From a virus, in the IMG/VR virus record IMGVR_UViG_3300020478_000060, positions 1 through 25,192 of that record: a stretch of DNA of 25,192 bases; one strand, 5' to 3'. The notes under the pieces were generated by a model, which ran no database searches, was not told the origin of the DNA, and saw only the letters and a program-made list of their open reading frames with translations. The translations under genes and the position numbers were made by a program. How positions within the stretch are numbered: position 1 is the first letter of the stretch; every line of letters starts with the position of its first letter. Of the stretch, positions 15,401 through 23,766 are shown piece by piece.

Positions 15401-18400
15401 ATTCTGAAGATAGTGAAATCAAGTACTATATTAGAAGAGATTTTGTTGTAGAAGGTAGTTCAACTGGAGGAACTATTACCTTTGTTGCTCAACTTGGTTT
15501 TGGTACACAAAGATTTGCAACATATAATGAAAAAGATTTCCTTGTTACCATATTAGATAAAGGTGGTTCTACTGCTGTTGATGATGGAGATATAGTTTAC
15601 ATTTCTCCTGATTTTGTAGAGACACAGAATGTTGCTGATGAGACTTCTGGATTATCATCAGGAAGTTTAACGATAACATTACCAGATAACTATTTTGGTA
15701 CGAACGTATCCAATTTCCCCAAATTAAAGCTTACTGCTACTTTAGAAGTAACAAAAGCGAGACCTAAAGTAAAGACTGCTAGAAAGAATAAGAGAATTAA
15801 AATCACTGCTGGTGGTGATAGGGTAGTTCCTATTAGAGGTATTGATTATGATAGTGATAATACAGAATCGTATACATTCTCTGATGTATTCAAAGTTAGA
15901 TACATCTACGAAGGAACTTCTACAACTGCTCCTACTGTAGATATTAATGGTAATTTAGTTGTAGGAACTGATGTTACACATAGGTTCTCGTTTGATGATG
16001 GACAACGAGATACTCTATATGATGTTTCTAGATTAGTTTTAAAACCAGGATTTGATGCACCTACAGGTATTCTTGTAGTAGCATTCGATTATTTTGAGCA
16101 TTCACAAGGTGATTTCTGTACTGTTGACTCTTATGTTCATGAAGATGGTGTGATTGCTGATGATGTTCCTAACTTTAACTCATCAGTTCATGGTATTGTG
16201 AATTTGAGGAATGTTGTTGATTTCCGTCCTAAAGTAGATCAGAATGCTATTATTACTGGTTTCCAGGACACTTCTTTACTATCACAGTCAGAATATATTA
16301 ACTTCACAGGTGCTGGTGGTTCTGTTGCTAGTACTCCTGCATCTAGTACATCATTACCATACACAATATCCTTTAGCGAGAAGCAATATCTAGATAGGAT
16401 TGATGGTGTATTTTTAAATCAGAAAGGTGAGTTTGTAATTAAGAGTGGTAACTCTTCATTGAATCCAACCAAACCAGAAATTATTGAAGATGGTATTGCT
16501 TTATACTATCTCTTTGTTCCTGCTTTTACTAGAACAAGTAAAGATATACGAATTCTTCCTATCGATAATAGACGCTTCACAATGCGTGATATTGGTAAGT
16601 TGGAGAAACGTGTTGAAAGACTAGAGTATTACACTACATTAAGTATACTAGAGCAACAAGCACTTAACATGCAAGTTAAGGATGCTTTGGGTATTGATAG
16701 AATAAAGAGTGGATTTATAGTTGATAATTTTGAGTCACATGGCATAGGTAATCTTCAATCTAGTGACTATACTTGTTCTGTTGATTCACAACAGTCTGTT
16801 TTACGTCCACAAGTAAAAGAAGATAACTTCAAATTAAAAGAAGTTTATACAAAGGATTATCAGAGAAATATTGCTGGGTATGTCAATAACAATGATGTTA
16901 TTACATTACCATATACAGACATTCCTTATGCATCAAATACATTTGCAACTAAAGTCATTAACCCAAATCCTTTTGTTGTAATACAGTATGTTGGAGATGC
17001 ATCCATATCACCTAACGTTGATCAATGGTATGATACCACTGTCGCTCCACTTGTAACAGATAATAACACAGGTTTATATTCTATTTTCTTGGCGAAAGAT
17101 GTTAAACAAAGTTTCTCAAGTATTTACAATTCATTTGTGATTAATTGGGTTGGTGTTAATAATGCTTTCTATAATATTAATTCCCTGTCAGAAACTAATT
17201 CTACATCTTCATTAGCATCTGTTGGAAATGCATCTGTATCAAGTTCTTCTAATGTTAGTCCACAGAATAATGAGATTGCTAAAGGTGTTGGATATAAAAA
17301 TATAAATGGATCTACTATTTCAGATTCATTAAGATTCTTTGCGAGATCTATTCCTGTTAGATATGTTCTTAAGAGACTAAAACCAAAGACACAAGTACAT
17401 GTCTTTATGGAAGGTAGGAATATTTCTAGATGGGTTAATCCAGATTCTAGATTTACTGGTGTTGCTGGTAATTCATTAACATCCTTTAATACATCTATTG
17501 TTACCGATGAGTATGGTAATGCTAGTGGTCTTATTTTAGTTCCTGCTGGTTATGCTCCTAAAGAAGGTACAACATGGAGTGATGATATTAATACAGTACA
17601 GTATGATACTACTTCAGAAGAAATTAGGTTCTCTACAGGTATTAAGACAATAAGATTTACCTCTAGTTCTACAGATACTGATAAGAATGCTGTGGATACT
17701 TATGCTGAAGTTAAATTCTATGCAACTGGTATTCTACCAGAAAACCCTGCTTCTATTATTTCAACTGCACCAGCATTCTTTAAAGCAAATGAAGGTGTAC
17801 AGTTAATAGATGTTAATACAGAAAACACTGCTAGACCTAACCCACTTGCACAAACATTTAAGGTTGAGAATTTCTCTGGTGGTATGTTTGCTACTGGTTT
17901 AGATCTATTCTTCTCGAAGAAGAGTTCTTCTATTCCTTTACGTGTTTATTTGAGTAATCTTGACTCTGAAAAACCAGGTAAATATATTGTTCCAGGATCT
18001 GAAGTTACATTGTATCCTGATACTTTCTTGAAAGTATATTCTTCTGGAAATATCACACTGAAGGTTGGAGAATATGTAACAGGTAATAGATCACTTGCTT
18101 CAGGTCCTCTTGCTAGGATCTTTGATAGGAATAACTTTGAAGTTCTTCCTACAAGTAATGGTGAAATTTCAATTACTAATCAGCAAGTATATACATTTGT
18201 TTTAAGTAATCATAATGGAAGTGCTTTCTTTGCTGCTGAAGATTTAACATTAAGTTCTGTTACTCAATACAATAATGCTAATAATGCAACTATTGGTTTA
18301 AAAATTGCCAAAGACTCTGGTAGTGTTTCATCACTGAAAGTTACTAATATTGGATCTGGGTATGAAGGAGCAACTATTACTATAGAGAGTCCTCAATTAC

Positions 18401-20619
18401 CTGGAGGTAGTAATGCAACTGGAATTGCGAAAGTTTCAAATGGTGAATTATATCTAGCAGATGTTTCTATATCTGGTAGAGGATATACTGAAGCACCATC
18501 TGTAGTGGTTAGAGGTTCTGGTGCTGCTGCTACTGGTGCTGTAATTGAATCTGATATCATTATTGACGAACCAGCAGTTAGAATGGGTATTGCTATTGAT
18601 AGGGATGATGCTATCAATTCAACAGTTCCAACAAGATTTAATTTTGATTATCCTGTTTACTTGCAGGATAATGCAGAGTATGCTTTAAATATTGAATGTG
18701 ATAGTACAGAATATGAATTGTGGGCATCAAGATTGGGAGAAACTGATATCTCTTCTGGTTTAGTTGTTAACACACAACCTCTATTGGGATCTGTATTTAA
18801 ATCACAAAACGTTGATAACTGGACAGAAGATTTGTTTGAAGATATTAAGTTTACTCTTTATAGAGCAGAATTTGATATTACAAGACCTGCAGAACTTCTT
18901 ATAAAGAATGAGGATCTTGGATACGAGAAATTGGATGTTAATCCAGCAGAAACATATGCTTTAGCAAATAGTACTGCTACATCTAATCTATTTAAAAACA
19001 ATAGTTCGATTGTAAAGATTCATCATCGTGATAATGGATTTGAAACTTCTGGTAAATCTAAAGTTTATTTCCGTGGAGTAGATGATTTTGCTGGATATGA
19101 TCAAAGTACTATAGAAAATACTTTGTTTACTGTTAATAATTCTGGAATTGATAACTATACTATTATCGGACCTACTAGGGCATCTTCTACAGGTTATGGT
19201 GGAGGAAGTACAATGCTTGCTTCATATAATAGGAAGTATGAAAAACTTTATACTCAAGTACCATATTTACAGACATCAGATACAAAGATTGAGAGTTGGA
19301 TACAAACTACAAATGTTGTTCCTGTAGACTCCTCAACAAAGAATTATACTTCATATTCTGTTTCTCCAATGGAGACAACATTCTTAAATGAAGAGCATTA
19401 TTTCTTGAATCAGAAGATTATTGCTTCTGATATTAATGAAATTGATAATAGTATAAATCATTCACTGTTATATAAGATTAATCTTTCATCAACTTCTTCA
19501 CACTTGTCACCATTGGTTGACATGAGATCTGCTTCTGTTAAGACTTCTTCTAATAGAATAGAAAACTCTACTGGTAAAGAAGATCGTTTCGGAAAGAGAT
19601 ATCAGGAACTTAAATTACACCCAGTCTATAAGTTTACTGTTACAGGTAATAGTGCTGATGTTGAATTAGGACAAAATGTTACTGGTCTTTCTTCTGGAGC
19701 ATCATCTGAAGTCTTGCGTGTAGTTAGTAATGATATCTATGTTAAAGTTAAGAATTCTCTTAAATTTAGTGTAGGAGAGGAATTGAGATTCAGTGTACAA
19801 GGTCCTTTAGAAACTCCTGCGGGAGAAGACTTTGCTAGTGATACAGTTACAATTGCCACTAGTGGTATATTTGAAGTTGTTCCTAATTTTGTAGTTGGTA
19901 ATACTGTTACTGCTTTAAATCCAACAAATTTATCAGAAAAATATGATAACAAGATTAGTGGTAAGGTAGTTCTATGGGATTCTAAAACCAAGACACTTAC
20001 ATTAGAGAATGATAAGCAACCAACAAATAATGATTACAGTAGTGCTATAACAATTGGAAGTCTTTTTGCTAGAGAAGTAGTAACTGGAGATCAAGTTTCT
20101 GATATTATCAGACAAGGTGATCTTATTGATTTTGAGGGTCAGGCATTAGAAACAGGCAAGTATGCAGAAGTTAAATCAATGACATTATCTAATGGTGTTG
20201 ATTATGTACCAGAATATGGTGCAAAGAATACTTCAGGTATTTCAAAATATCTTACCAAGGAAATCTTTATTGATAATGCTGGAACTTCACTTAATCTCTA
20301 CTTAACTGTTAATGTTAAAGATATTAGTGATGTTAGGGTTTTATATAAGATTAAGAAAGCAGCATCACAAGAGAATTTTGATGATATTAATTGGGAGTAC
20401 TTTAATGCTGATGGATCTCCTGATAAGAAAGATACTATTGCTACTCCAGAGAATAGTATTTCTGGACAATATGAGAAGCAATCTTCTTATCAAGAATTGA
20501 GATATACTAAATCTGATATGTCAGATTTCTCCTCGTTTGCTATTAAAGTTGTTATGAGAACATCTGATCCTTCATATGTTCCTAAAATACAGGACTTGAG
20601 AGCAGTTGCTTCTTATTAA
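12499..20619 (+). CDS. Giant DUF4815-type baseplate/tail-fiber structural protein (2706 aa)
   Basis: The N-terminus PYFDDYDSSKDFYKVLFRPS followed by PIQGRELNTLQSILQNQVE and YRFKQGDLVVPG is the hallmark opening of DUF4815 proteins, found in phage tail/fiber genes. A second conserved DUF4815 block, RDIGKLEKRVERLEYYTTLS with GFIVDNF, appears at residues ~1362-1415 and reads as a short coiled coil. Further conserved blocks are PLAQTFKVENFSGGMFATGL (~1780), a strand run FDYPVYLQDNAEYAL (~2048) and a C-terminal DFSSFAIKVVMRT..PKIQDLRAVA (~2670-2706). FxxGE/SGAxG modules lie at about 12805-12985, 14541-14715 and 19655-19790, and GSGY-type repeats at 14728-14790 and 18337-18545. A Ser/Asn-rich linker is at ~17185-17275. 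It occupies the T4 gp9/gp10 position, but I cannot assign either name. The ATG at 12499 has no clear Shine-Dalgarno. The family is far more certain than the precise role. Confidence 0.75.
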   Translation: MPQKTNIKAAPYFDDYDSSKDFYKVLFRPSYPIQGRELNTLQSILQNQVESYGKYRFKQGDLVVPGEVGLNKKLDFVKLSSVSEVAVNVGGEIIYQKYDISGLVGQKVNGLSSGVIAIVLDIAKSTENNNDTLYVKYLTAGTSGDEETFRQGETLEVVDGVNSPLLVVGTDGSVLPTNVAVTDPDTGTVTFQESGAMGYAAAVKVEEGVYFVNGFFVRNNPALIVVDGYNNVPSVKVGFKVSESLVAPEEDPTLYDNSFGASNYAAPGAHRLKVDLEVIKYGYDETPDKNFIQLLTIKNGVIQRQIKQADYSLLEKTLARRTYDESGDYVVENFDIDVREYYQRDGNLGVYSLGSDETVNGLSVTDASEKIVTSIGPGKAYVRGFEIVNKETKYLEIDKARSTLTRDNVTINAAKLASFTISNLYNTLPLNAYGSDLTAYPTIYLNSVYNDGVIGANNTELSTDYIQTINRRGLGFDKNYAIKTIYMTSTVLATVDESSILPNTPNDKTDLKTLWFITSRAVGGGVGDVASVSTLSYAKVKRPELGSGDFLQLTIYGQKNYLDDLMIEYDDNISTKRRLIYLTEADANAETDGGGNPLDIGWISDYSESIIPVIGLAKPKDFSLIERPEGFNQDTDVVLSKGRTSGGSTPYSGLFSLSYFNPVFFTKLTVDSAIPAEFRPGKYITGNVSGAYGVIEGDSNGFLSTGKSLFVKTLYGQFVSGETIVNEEGGLLRIAKENTISHFIVTSPGVGYSSDGSAKVNVNGVIYESTDIECGNLGGLLFKLEIKNRDAVSIEYSAPPTVTVIANTSSSEAVVTPVLYRDTVKTYSAENVKSLYATFGDSKKFSADIETTSTDHSVTTPVTEFTFSGSQGYRYIECNGFGINASEYVSQGDIIQFNDSTGRINKFVVEKTTLAQGTNKSRIYLNGALPDDMTAESVVRLRAALSDTTISSLLYPTGSKEVGSLVKNSEDSEIKYYIRRDFVVEGSSTGGTITFVAQLGFGTQRFATYNEKDFLVTILDKGGSTAVDDGDIVYISPDFVETQNVADETSGLSSGSLTITLPDNYFGTNVSNFPKLKLTATLEVTKARPKVKTARKNKRIKITAGGDRVVPIRGIDYDSDNTESYTFSDVFKVRYIYEGTSTTAPTVDINGNLVVGTDVTHRFSFDDGQRDTLYDVSRLVLKPGFDAPTGILVVAFDYFEHSQGDFCTVDSYVHEDGVIADDVPNFNSSVHGIVNLRNVVDFRPKVDQNAIITGFQDTSLLSQSEYINFTGAGGSVASTPASSTSLPYTISFSEKQYLDRIDGVFLNQKGEFVIKSGNSSLNPTKPEIIEDGIALYYLFVPAFTRTSKDIRILPIDNRRFTMRDIGKLEKRVERLEYYTTLSILEQQALNMQVKDALGIDRIKSGFIVDNFESHGIGNLQSSDYTCSVDSQQSVLRPQVKEDNFKLKEVYTKDYQRNIAGYVNNNDVITLPYTDIPYASNTFATKVINPNPFVVIQYVGDASISPNVDQWYDTTVAPLVTDNNTGLYSIFLAKDVKQSFSSIYNSFVINWVGVNNAFYNINSLSETNSTSSLASVGNASVSSSSNVSPQNNEIAKGVGYKNINGSTISDSLRFFARSIPVRYVLKRLKPKTQVHVFMEGRNISRWVNPDSRFTGVAGNSLTSFNTSIVTDEYGNASGLILVPAGYAPKEGTTWSDDINTVQYDTTSEEIRFSTGIKTIRFTSSSTDTDKNAVDTYAEVKFYATGILPENPASIISTAPAFFKANEGVQLIDVNTENTARPNPLAQTFKVENFSGGMFATGLDLFFSKKSSSIPLRVYLSNLDSEKPGKYIVPGSEVTLYPDTFLKVYSSGNITLKVGEYVTGNRSLASGPLARIFDRNNFEVLPTSNGEISITNQQVYTFVLSNHNGSAFFAAEDLTLSSVTQYNNANNATIGLKIAKDSGSVSSLKVTNIGSGYEGATITIESPQLPGGSNATGIAKVSNGELYLADVSISGRGYTEAPSVVVRGSGAAATGAVIESDIIIDEPAVRMGIAIDRDDAINSTVPTRFNFDYPVYLQDNAEYALNIECDSTEYELWASRLGETDISSGLVVNTQPLLGSVFKSQNVDNWTEDLFEDIKFTLYRAEFDITRPAELLIKNEDLGYEKLDVNPAETYALANSTATSNLFKNNSSIVKIHHRDNGFETSGKSKVYFRGVDDFAGYDQSTIENTLFTVNNSGIDNYTIIGPTRASSTGYGGGSTMLASYNRKYEKLYTQVPYLQTSDTKIESWIQTTNVVPVDSSTKNYTSYSVSPMETTFLNEEHYFLNQKIIASDINEIDNSINHSLLYKINLSSTSSHLSPLVDMRSASVKTSSNRIENSTGKEDRFGKRYQELKLHPVYKFTVTGNSADVELGQNVTGLSSGASSEVLRVVSNDIYVKVKNSLKFSVGEELRFSVQGPLETPAGEDFASDTVTIATSGIFEVVPNFVVGNTVTALNPTNLSEKYDNKISGKVVLWDSKTKTLTLENDKQPTNNDYSSAITIGSLFAREVVTGDQVSDIIRQGDLIDFEGQALETGKYAEVKSMTLSNGVDYVPEYGAKNTSGISKYLTKEIFIDNAGTSLNLYLTVNVKDISDVRVLYKIKKAASQENFDDINWEYFNADGSPDKKDTIATPENSISGQYEKQSSYQELRYTKSDMSDFSSFAIKVVMRTSDPSYVPKIQDLRAVASY
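14728..14925 (+). repeat. GSGY-type repeat in the DUF4815 protein
   Basis: FIVTSPGVGYSSDGSAKVNV (about 14725-14784) followed by a strand pair containing IEYSAPPTVTVIAN (about 14878-14920). The second half shows the PPTVTV signature without its GSGY turn. Confidence 0.5.
18300..18545 (+). repeat. Two GSGY-type repeats in the DUF4815 protein
   Basis: SLKVTNIGSGYEGATITIES and then DVSISGRGYTEAPSVVVRG, ending in a Gly/Ala-rich tail (GSGAAATGAV). They lie just before the FDYPVYLQDNAEYAL block. Confidence 0.6.
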
Positions 20620-20620
20620 T

Positions 20621-20809
20621 ATGCAGTACCTAAAAGTAGAAGGTCATGAAAATTTTGTAAGGGATACTAATACAGGTGCTATTATTAATACTTCCCCTAA
20701 AGTAAATAAATCCTTTTCAGGTGAGTTCCAAAATGCCTTGAAAGAACTAAATACTTTGAAGGAAGAAATGTCCGAAATTAAGTCCCTCCTTAAGCAGATA
20801 GTCAAATGA
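20621..20809 (+). CDS. Small coiled-coil structural-cluster protein (62 aa)
   Basis: The protein opens MQYLKVEGHENFVRDTNTGA followed by IINTSPK, an opening I recall from conserved small proteins in structural clusters of marine T4-like phages. Its last ~30 residues form an amphipathic helix (FQNALKELNTLKEEMSEIKS, then LLKQIVK) with leucine/isoleucine spacing suited to a short coiled coil. The ATG at 20621 is preferred because it starts one base after the stop of the giant upstream gene and fits the conserved opening; a TTG at 20606 would overlap that gene by 14 bases. Its last four bases overlap the next start (ATGA at 20806), indicating coupling to the fiber-like gene. No function is known to me; a fiber-attachment or assembly-adaptor role is only an inference from context. 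Confidence 0.75.
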   Translation: MQYLKVEGHENFVRDTNTGAIINTSPKVNKSFSGEFQNALKELNTLKEEMSEIKSLLKQIVK

Positions 20810-23763
20810 CCCAAAGAATTGTAAACAAAGATTTTTCTTTAGAAGATCAAAGGCAGGAGATTAATGAAATTGCTTCTGATATAGCAGCGTTTTACGATAA
20901 TGATGCTGATGCTATCTCGATCACTGGTGATTTAACTGTTGCTGGTACAGTTATAGGTGATTTATCGATTACAGGAGGTGGAACTTTTGGTACTGGTAAT
21001 GATCAAGTCATAATAGGAAATGCTGGTGATGTATGGGTAGAAAATGCTCTTTATGTTGGAGATCAGTCTTCGCCAAATATAAGTTTATATGAAAATGGTA
21101 GTGCTACTTTTGCAAATAATGTTACTATTTCGAGTTTAACTGATGGTAGAGTTGTTCTTGCTGGTGCAGGTGGTCTTCTTGAAGATACTGCTAAAATTAC
21201 ATGGGTTGATGACGGAATTAACACGGCTGTATTAACAGTTGATGGCACTGTTGATATTACAGGTGAATATCAAATTGATGGTGTTATTACTGGTACAGGT
21301 GGTGCTAATATTTCAGGAGGAGAAACTGAATTAGCGTCTCTTACTGTTTCAGATTTAACAGAAGGAAGAATACCTGTTGTTGGTACTGCAGGTGCTATTG
21401 AAGATACTGCTAATTTAATATACACTAATAATGCATTAGGTGTAATTGGTGATGTTAGTGTAACTGCTGATATAAACACTAGTGCTGGTAATTTTCAGGT
21501 TAATGGTGTAAATATAGGAATACAACATCTTGGTGATGTTGATCTTGCTGGTAATGCATCAGGGAAATATCTAGGATGGAGTGGAACACAATGGGTTCCT
21601 ACTGATGCTATTACATCAGAATCAGATCCAGTATTCAGTGCATCTGATGCTGCTGGAATCAATTCTGGAAATATTGCAAATTGGAATGATGCACATGGTT
21701 GGGGTGATCATTCTCTCGTAGGATATTTAACTTCTGAAACAGATACATTTGCTACAGTTACTGCTAGAGGATTAACTGGTGGTGTTGCTGTTACATCAGC
21801 AGATGTTCAGGTAGGTGATCTTACAGTTACAGGATCATTAACGTATAATCAAGCAATTTCAAATACTACTGCTTCATTAGAAGTTTCTAATAATCAGATT
21901 GTATTGAATGCTGGTGTTGGTAAGTTTACTGGTGATGTAACAGCAAATGATAATTTAATTAGTAATATGAATAGCACCACTGGTATTGTGGTAGGTGCTT
22001 CTGTAACAATATCTGATAATGCACAAGGTATAACTCTCGGTACTGCAACAGTAGATACGGTTACTCCTGCTCAAAATCAGATTAGAACGAGTATCAATTT
22101 TGGACCAAATGTTGGTCCTATTGGTCCTGGAGAAATTTCTATAACAACTGCTGGAACAGGATATACGCTTACAGATTTAAATCTTCCTGTTACAGGTGGT
22201 ACTGGTCAAAATGCTACTTTTGATGTTCTTGCAATTGGTGCATCAGGTGAAATTACAAGTATTGATGTTGCTGTTGCTGGAGATGGTGGTACTGGATATA
22301 CTATCGGTGATGTTCTTACACTTCAAGGTGGTAATGCTGATGCAACTATAACAGTTACTGGAATATCACCAGATTTATCTGTTACTGGTGTTGAATTTAC
22401 TATACCAATAGAACCTAGTTTAAATGCACTTGTTGTTGCAGAACGATCAGCACAAGATGATACTGTAATAAGATGGAATGAGACAACTGATACGTGGCAA
22501 TACACTAATGATGGAACTAATTATGATACAATAACAACATATACTTTATCTGGACAAGTTAATACTACTAATCAGGTAATCCTTACTCTTACTGATGCTC
22601 AATCAACTACTAGTACAGTTGAACTAGTAGGTACTGCTGATGTAACTATTACATGGAGTTCTGGTAATAATAGAGCATCATTTGCTTTAGCAGATCTTGC
22701 AAACTCTCCTGCAGGATCATATACTAATGCAGATATTACTGTAGATGCTAAAGGAAGAATTACTGCTGCAGCAAATGGAACTGCTGGTGGTGGAGGTGGT
22801 GGAGGTGCTACTGTAACCACAGATGATAATGCTCCAGGTTCTGCTACTGATGGAGATTTGTGGTGGAAGTCTGATGAAGGTAGATTAAAGATTTTCTATG
22901 ATGATGGACAGGGTACTCCTTCTGGACAATGGGTTGATGCTTCACCACCATTAGCAGATGGTGTAGTAACTGCAGCATCAGTAAGTGATGGTACTACATC
23001 TTTAACACCTACTACAAGTCAATGGGGTAACAGTATCCTTGAGTTTACTGGACATATATTACCTTCAGCACATGAATCATATGACATAGGTTCAGCAGAT
23101 AAGAAAGTAAGACACCTTTTCTTATCAGATAATTCACTTTGGATTGGAGATGATCATAAAGTTTCCACTGAAGGTGGAAAGATGAAGTTTAAGAAGCGTA
23201 AGAAATCTGTAATTCCTAAAGCTATTGCAGATGAAGGTGGTGATGAACCAGGTCTTCTGAATCATTCAGGTGCTGCTTCTTTGAATGAGGTAACTATACC
23301 CTTTGCACTTGCTTATTTGAGGTCTTTAAATCCAAATAAGACTGGTGTTTCAGATCTATACCCACCTGAAGGTAGTGGTGGATATACTGATGAAGATTAT
23401 GATGAAATTATAAATCAAACCTCCCCAGGTAAACTCCCAGCACCTGTAGTATCTAGTGCTGCTGTATTACCTATTCCTTTGTTTGCAGGAAAATCATTTG
23501 TTTTAGATCAACCTTCGGATGACATTACATTAAACATAACTGGTGCTGCACCAACAGAAGGTAATAATATAGAGTTTACAGTTTATGTTATGCAACCATC
23601 AGGAGTGGCAAGAACCATTACAACTATGACTATTGATGGAGTACCAGTTAATAGTATAAGAACGGCTATAGGAGGACCACCAACAACGGACGTTTTGAAT
23701 CTCTTTGAAGTTAAATGTTTATTTCTTAATGGCGAATGGAAGGCTATTATACAGGTAATATAA
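20806..23763 (+). CDS. Tail-fiber-like virion protein (985 aa)
   Basis: The N-terminus has a short helix (FSLEDQRQEINEIASDIAAF) followed by beta repeats, a layout typical of trimeric fibers. Two ~55-residue repeats with a 72-residue period begin at residues 110 and 182 (SSLTDGRVVLAGAGGLLEDT and VSDLTEGRIPVVGTAGAIED). Next come YLGWSGTQWVPTD and WNDAHGWGDHSLVGYL, a motif familiar from phage tail fibers, then two GSGY-type units (~440-505). A Gly hinge (about 22787-22806) leads into DGDLWWKSDEGRLKIFYDDG and QWVDASPP. Then SYDIGSADKKVRHLFLSDNS precedes a basic patch KFKKRKKS (~793-800). The last ~110 residues form a beta domain ending EWKAIIQVI. The start overlaps the upstream stop (ATGA). I see no enzymatic motif. 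It is likely a fiber or baseplate-appendage subunit; the receptor is unknown. Confidence 0.75.
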   Translation: MTQRIVNKDFSLEDQRQEINEIASDIAAFYDNDADAISITGDLTVAGTVIGDLSITGGGTFGTGNDQVIIGNAGDVWVENALYVGDQSSPNISLYENGSATFANNVTISSLTDGRVVLAGAGGLLEDTAKITWVDDGINTAVLTVDGTVDITGEYQIDGVITGTGGANISGGETELASLTVSDLTEGRIPVVGTAGAIEDTANLIYTNNALGVIGDVSVTADINTSAGNFQVNGVNIGIQHLGDVDLAGNASGKYLGWSGTQWVPTDAITSESDPVFSASDAAGINSGNIANWNDAHGWGDHSLVGYLTSETDTFATVTARGLTGGVAVTSADVQVGDLTVTGSLTYNQAISNTTASLEVSNNQIVLNAGVGKFTGDVTANDNLISNMNSTTGIVVGASVTISDNAQGITLGTATVDTVTPAQNQIRTSINFGPNVGPIGPGEISITTAGTGYTLTDLNLPVTGGTGQNATFDVLAIGASGEITSIDVAVAGDGGTGYTIGDVLTLQGGNADATITVTGISPDLSVTGVEFTIPIEPSLNALVVAERSAQDDTVIRWNETTDTWQYTNDGTNYDTITTYTLSGQVNTTNQVILTLTDAQSTTSTVELVGTADVTITWSSGNNRASFALADLANSPAGSYTNADITVDAKGRITAAANGTAGGGGGGGATVTTDDNAPGSATDGDLWWKSDEGRLKIFYDDGQGTPSGQWVDASPPLADGVVTAASVSDGTTSLTPTTSQWGNSILEFTGHILPSAHESYDIGSADKKVRHLFLSDNSLWIGDDHKVSTEGGKMKFKKRKKSVIPKAIADEGGDEPGLLNHSGAASLNEVTIPFALAYLRSLNPNKTGVSDLYPPEGSGGYTDEDYDEIINQTSPGKLPAPVVSSAAVLPIPLFAGKSFVLDQPSDDITLNITGAAPTEGNNIEFTVYVMQPSGVARTITTMTIDGVPVNSIRTAIGGPPTTDVLNLFEVKCLFLNGEWKAIIQVI
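21130..21515 (+). repeat. Two tandem ~55-residue repeats, 72-residue period, in the fiber-like protein
   Basis: The units begin at about 21133 and 21349, exactly 216 bases apart. Shared positions are (S)LT(D/E)GR(V/I)..(A/V)G..G..EDTA(K/N)(I/L) and a later (Y/F)Q(I/V)(D/N)GV. Both keep the nucleotide core gaagatactgctaa, so the duplication may be fairly recent or under strong codon constraint. Confidence 0.65.
22120..22375 (+). repeat. Two GSGY-type repeats in the fiber-like protein
   Basis: ISITTAGTGYTLTDLNLPVT and, about 40 residues later, AVAGDGGTGYTIGDVLTLQG. They are separated by a glycine turn and a strand ending ITSIDVAV. The GDVLTL ending echoes the unit at 5198-5260 in the gp7-like gene. 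Confidence 0.6.
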
Positions 23764-23766
23764 AAA

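Noticed and set aside
17281-17310. TATAAAT-like late promoter inside the DUF4815 gene
   Set aside because: It reads TATAAATG rather than the full octamer, and partial matches like this recur inside genes in such AT-rich DNA with no gene start nearby.
20606-20608. TTG as the start of the small coiled-coil gene
   Set aside because: It would add five residues overlapping the upstream gene; the ATG at 20621 fits the conserved opening and the one-base spacing.
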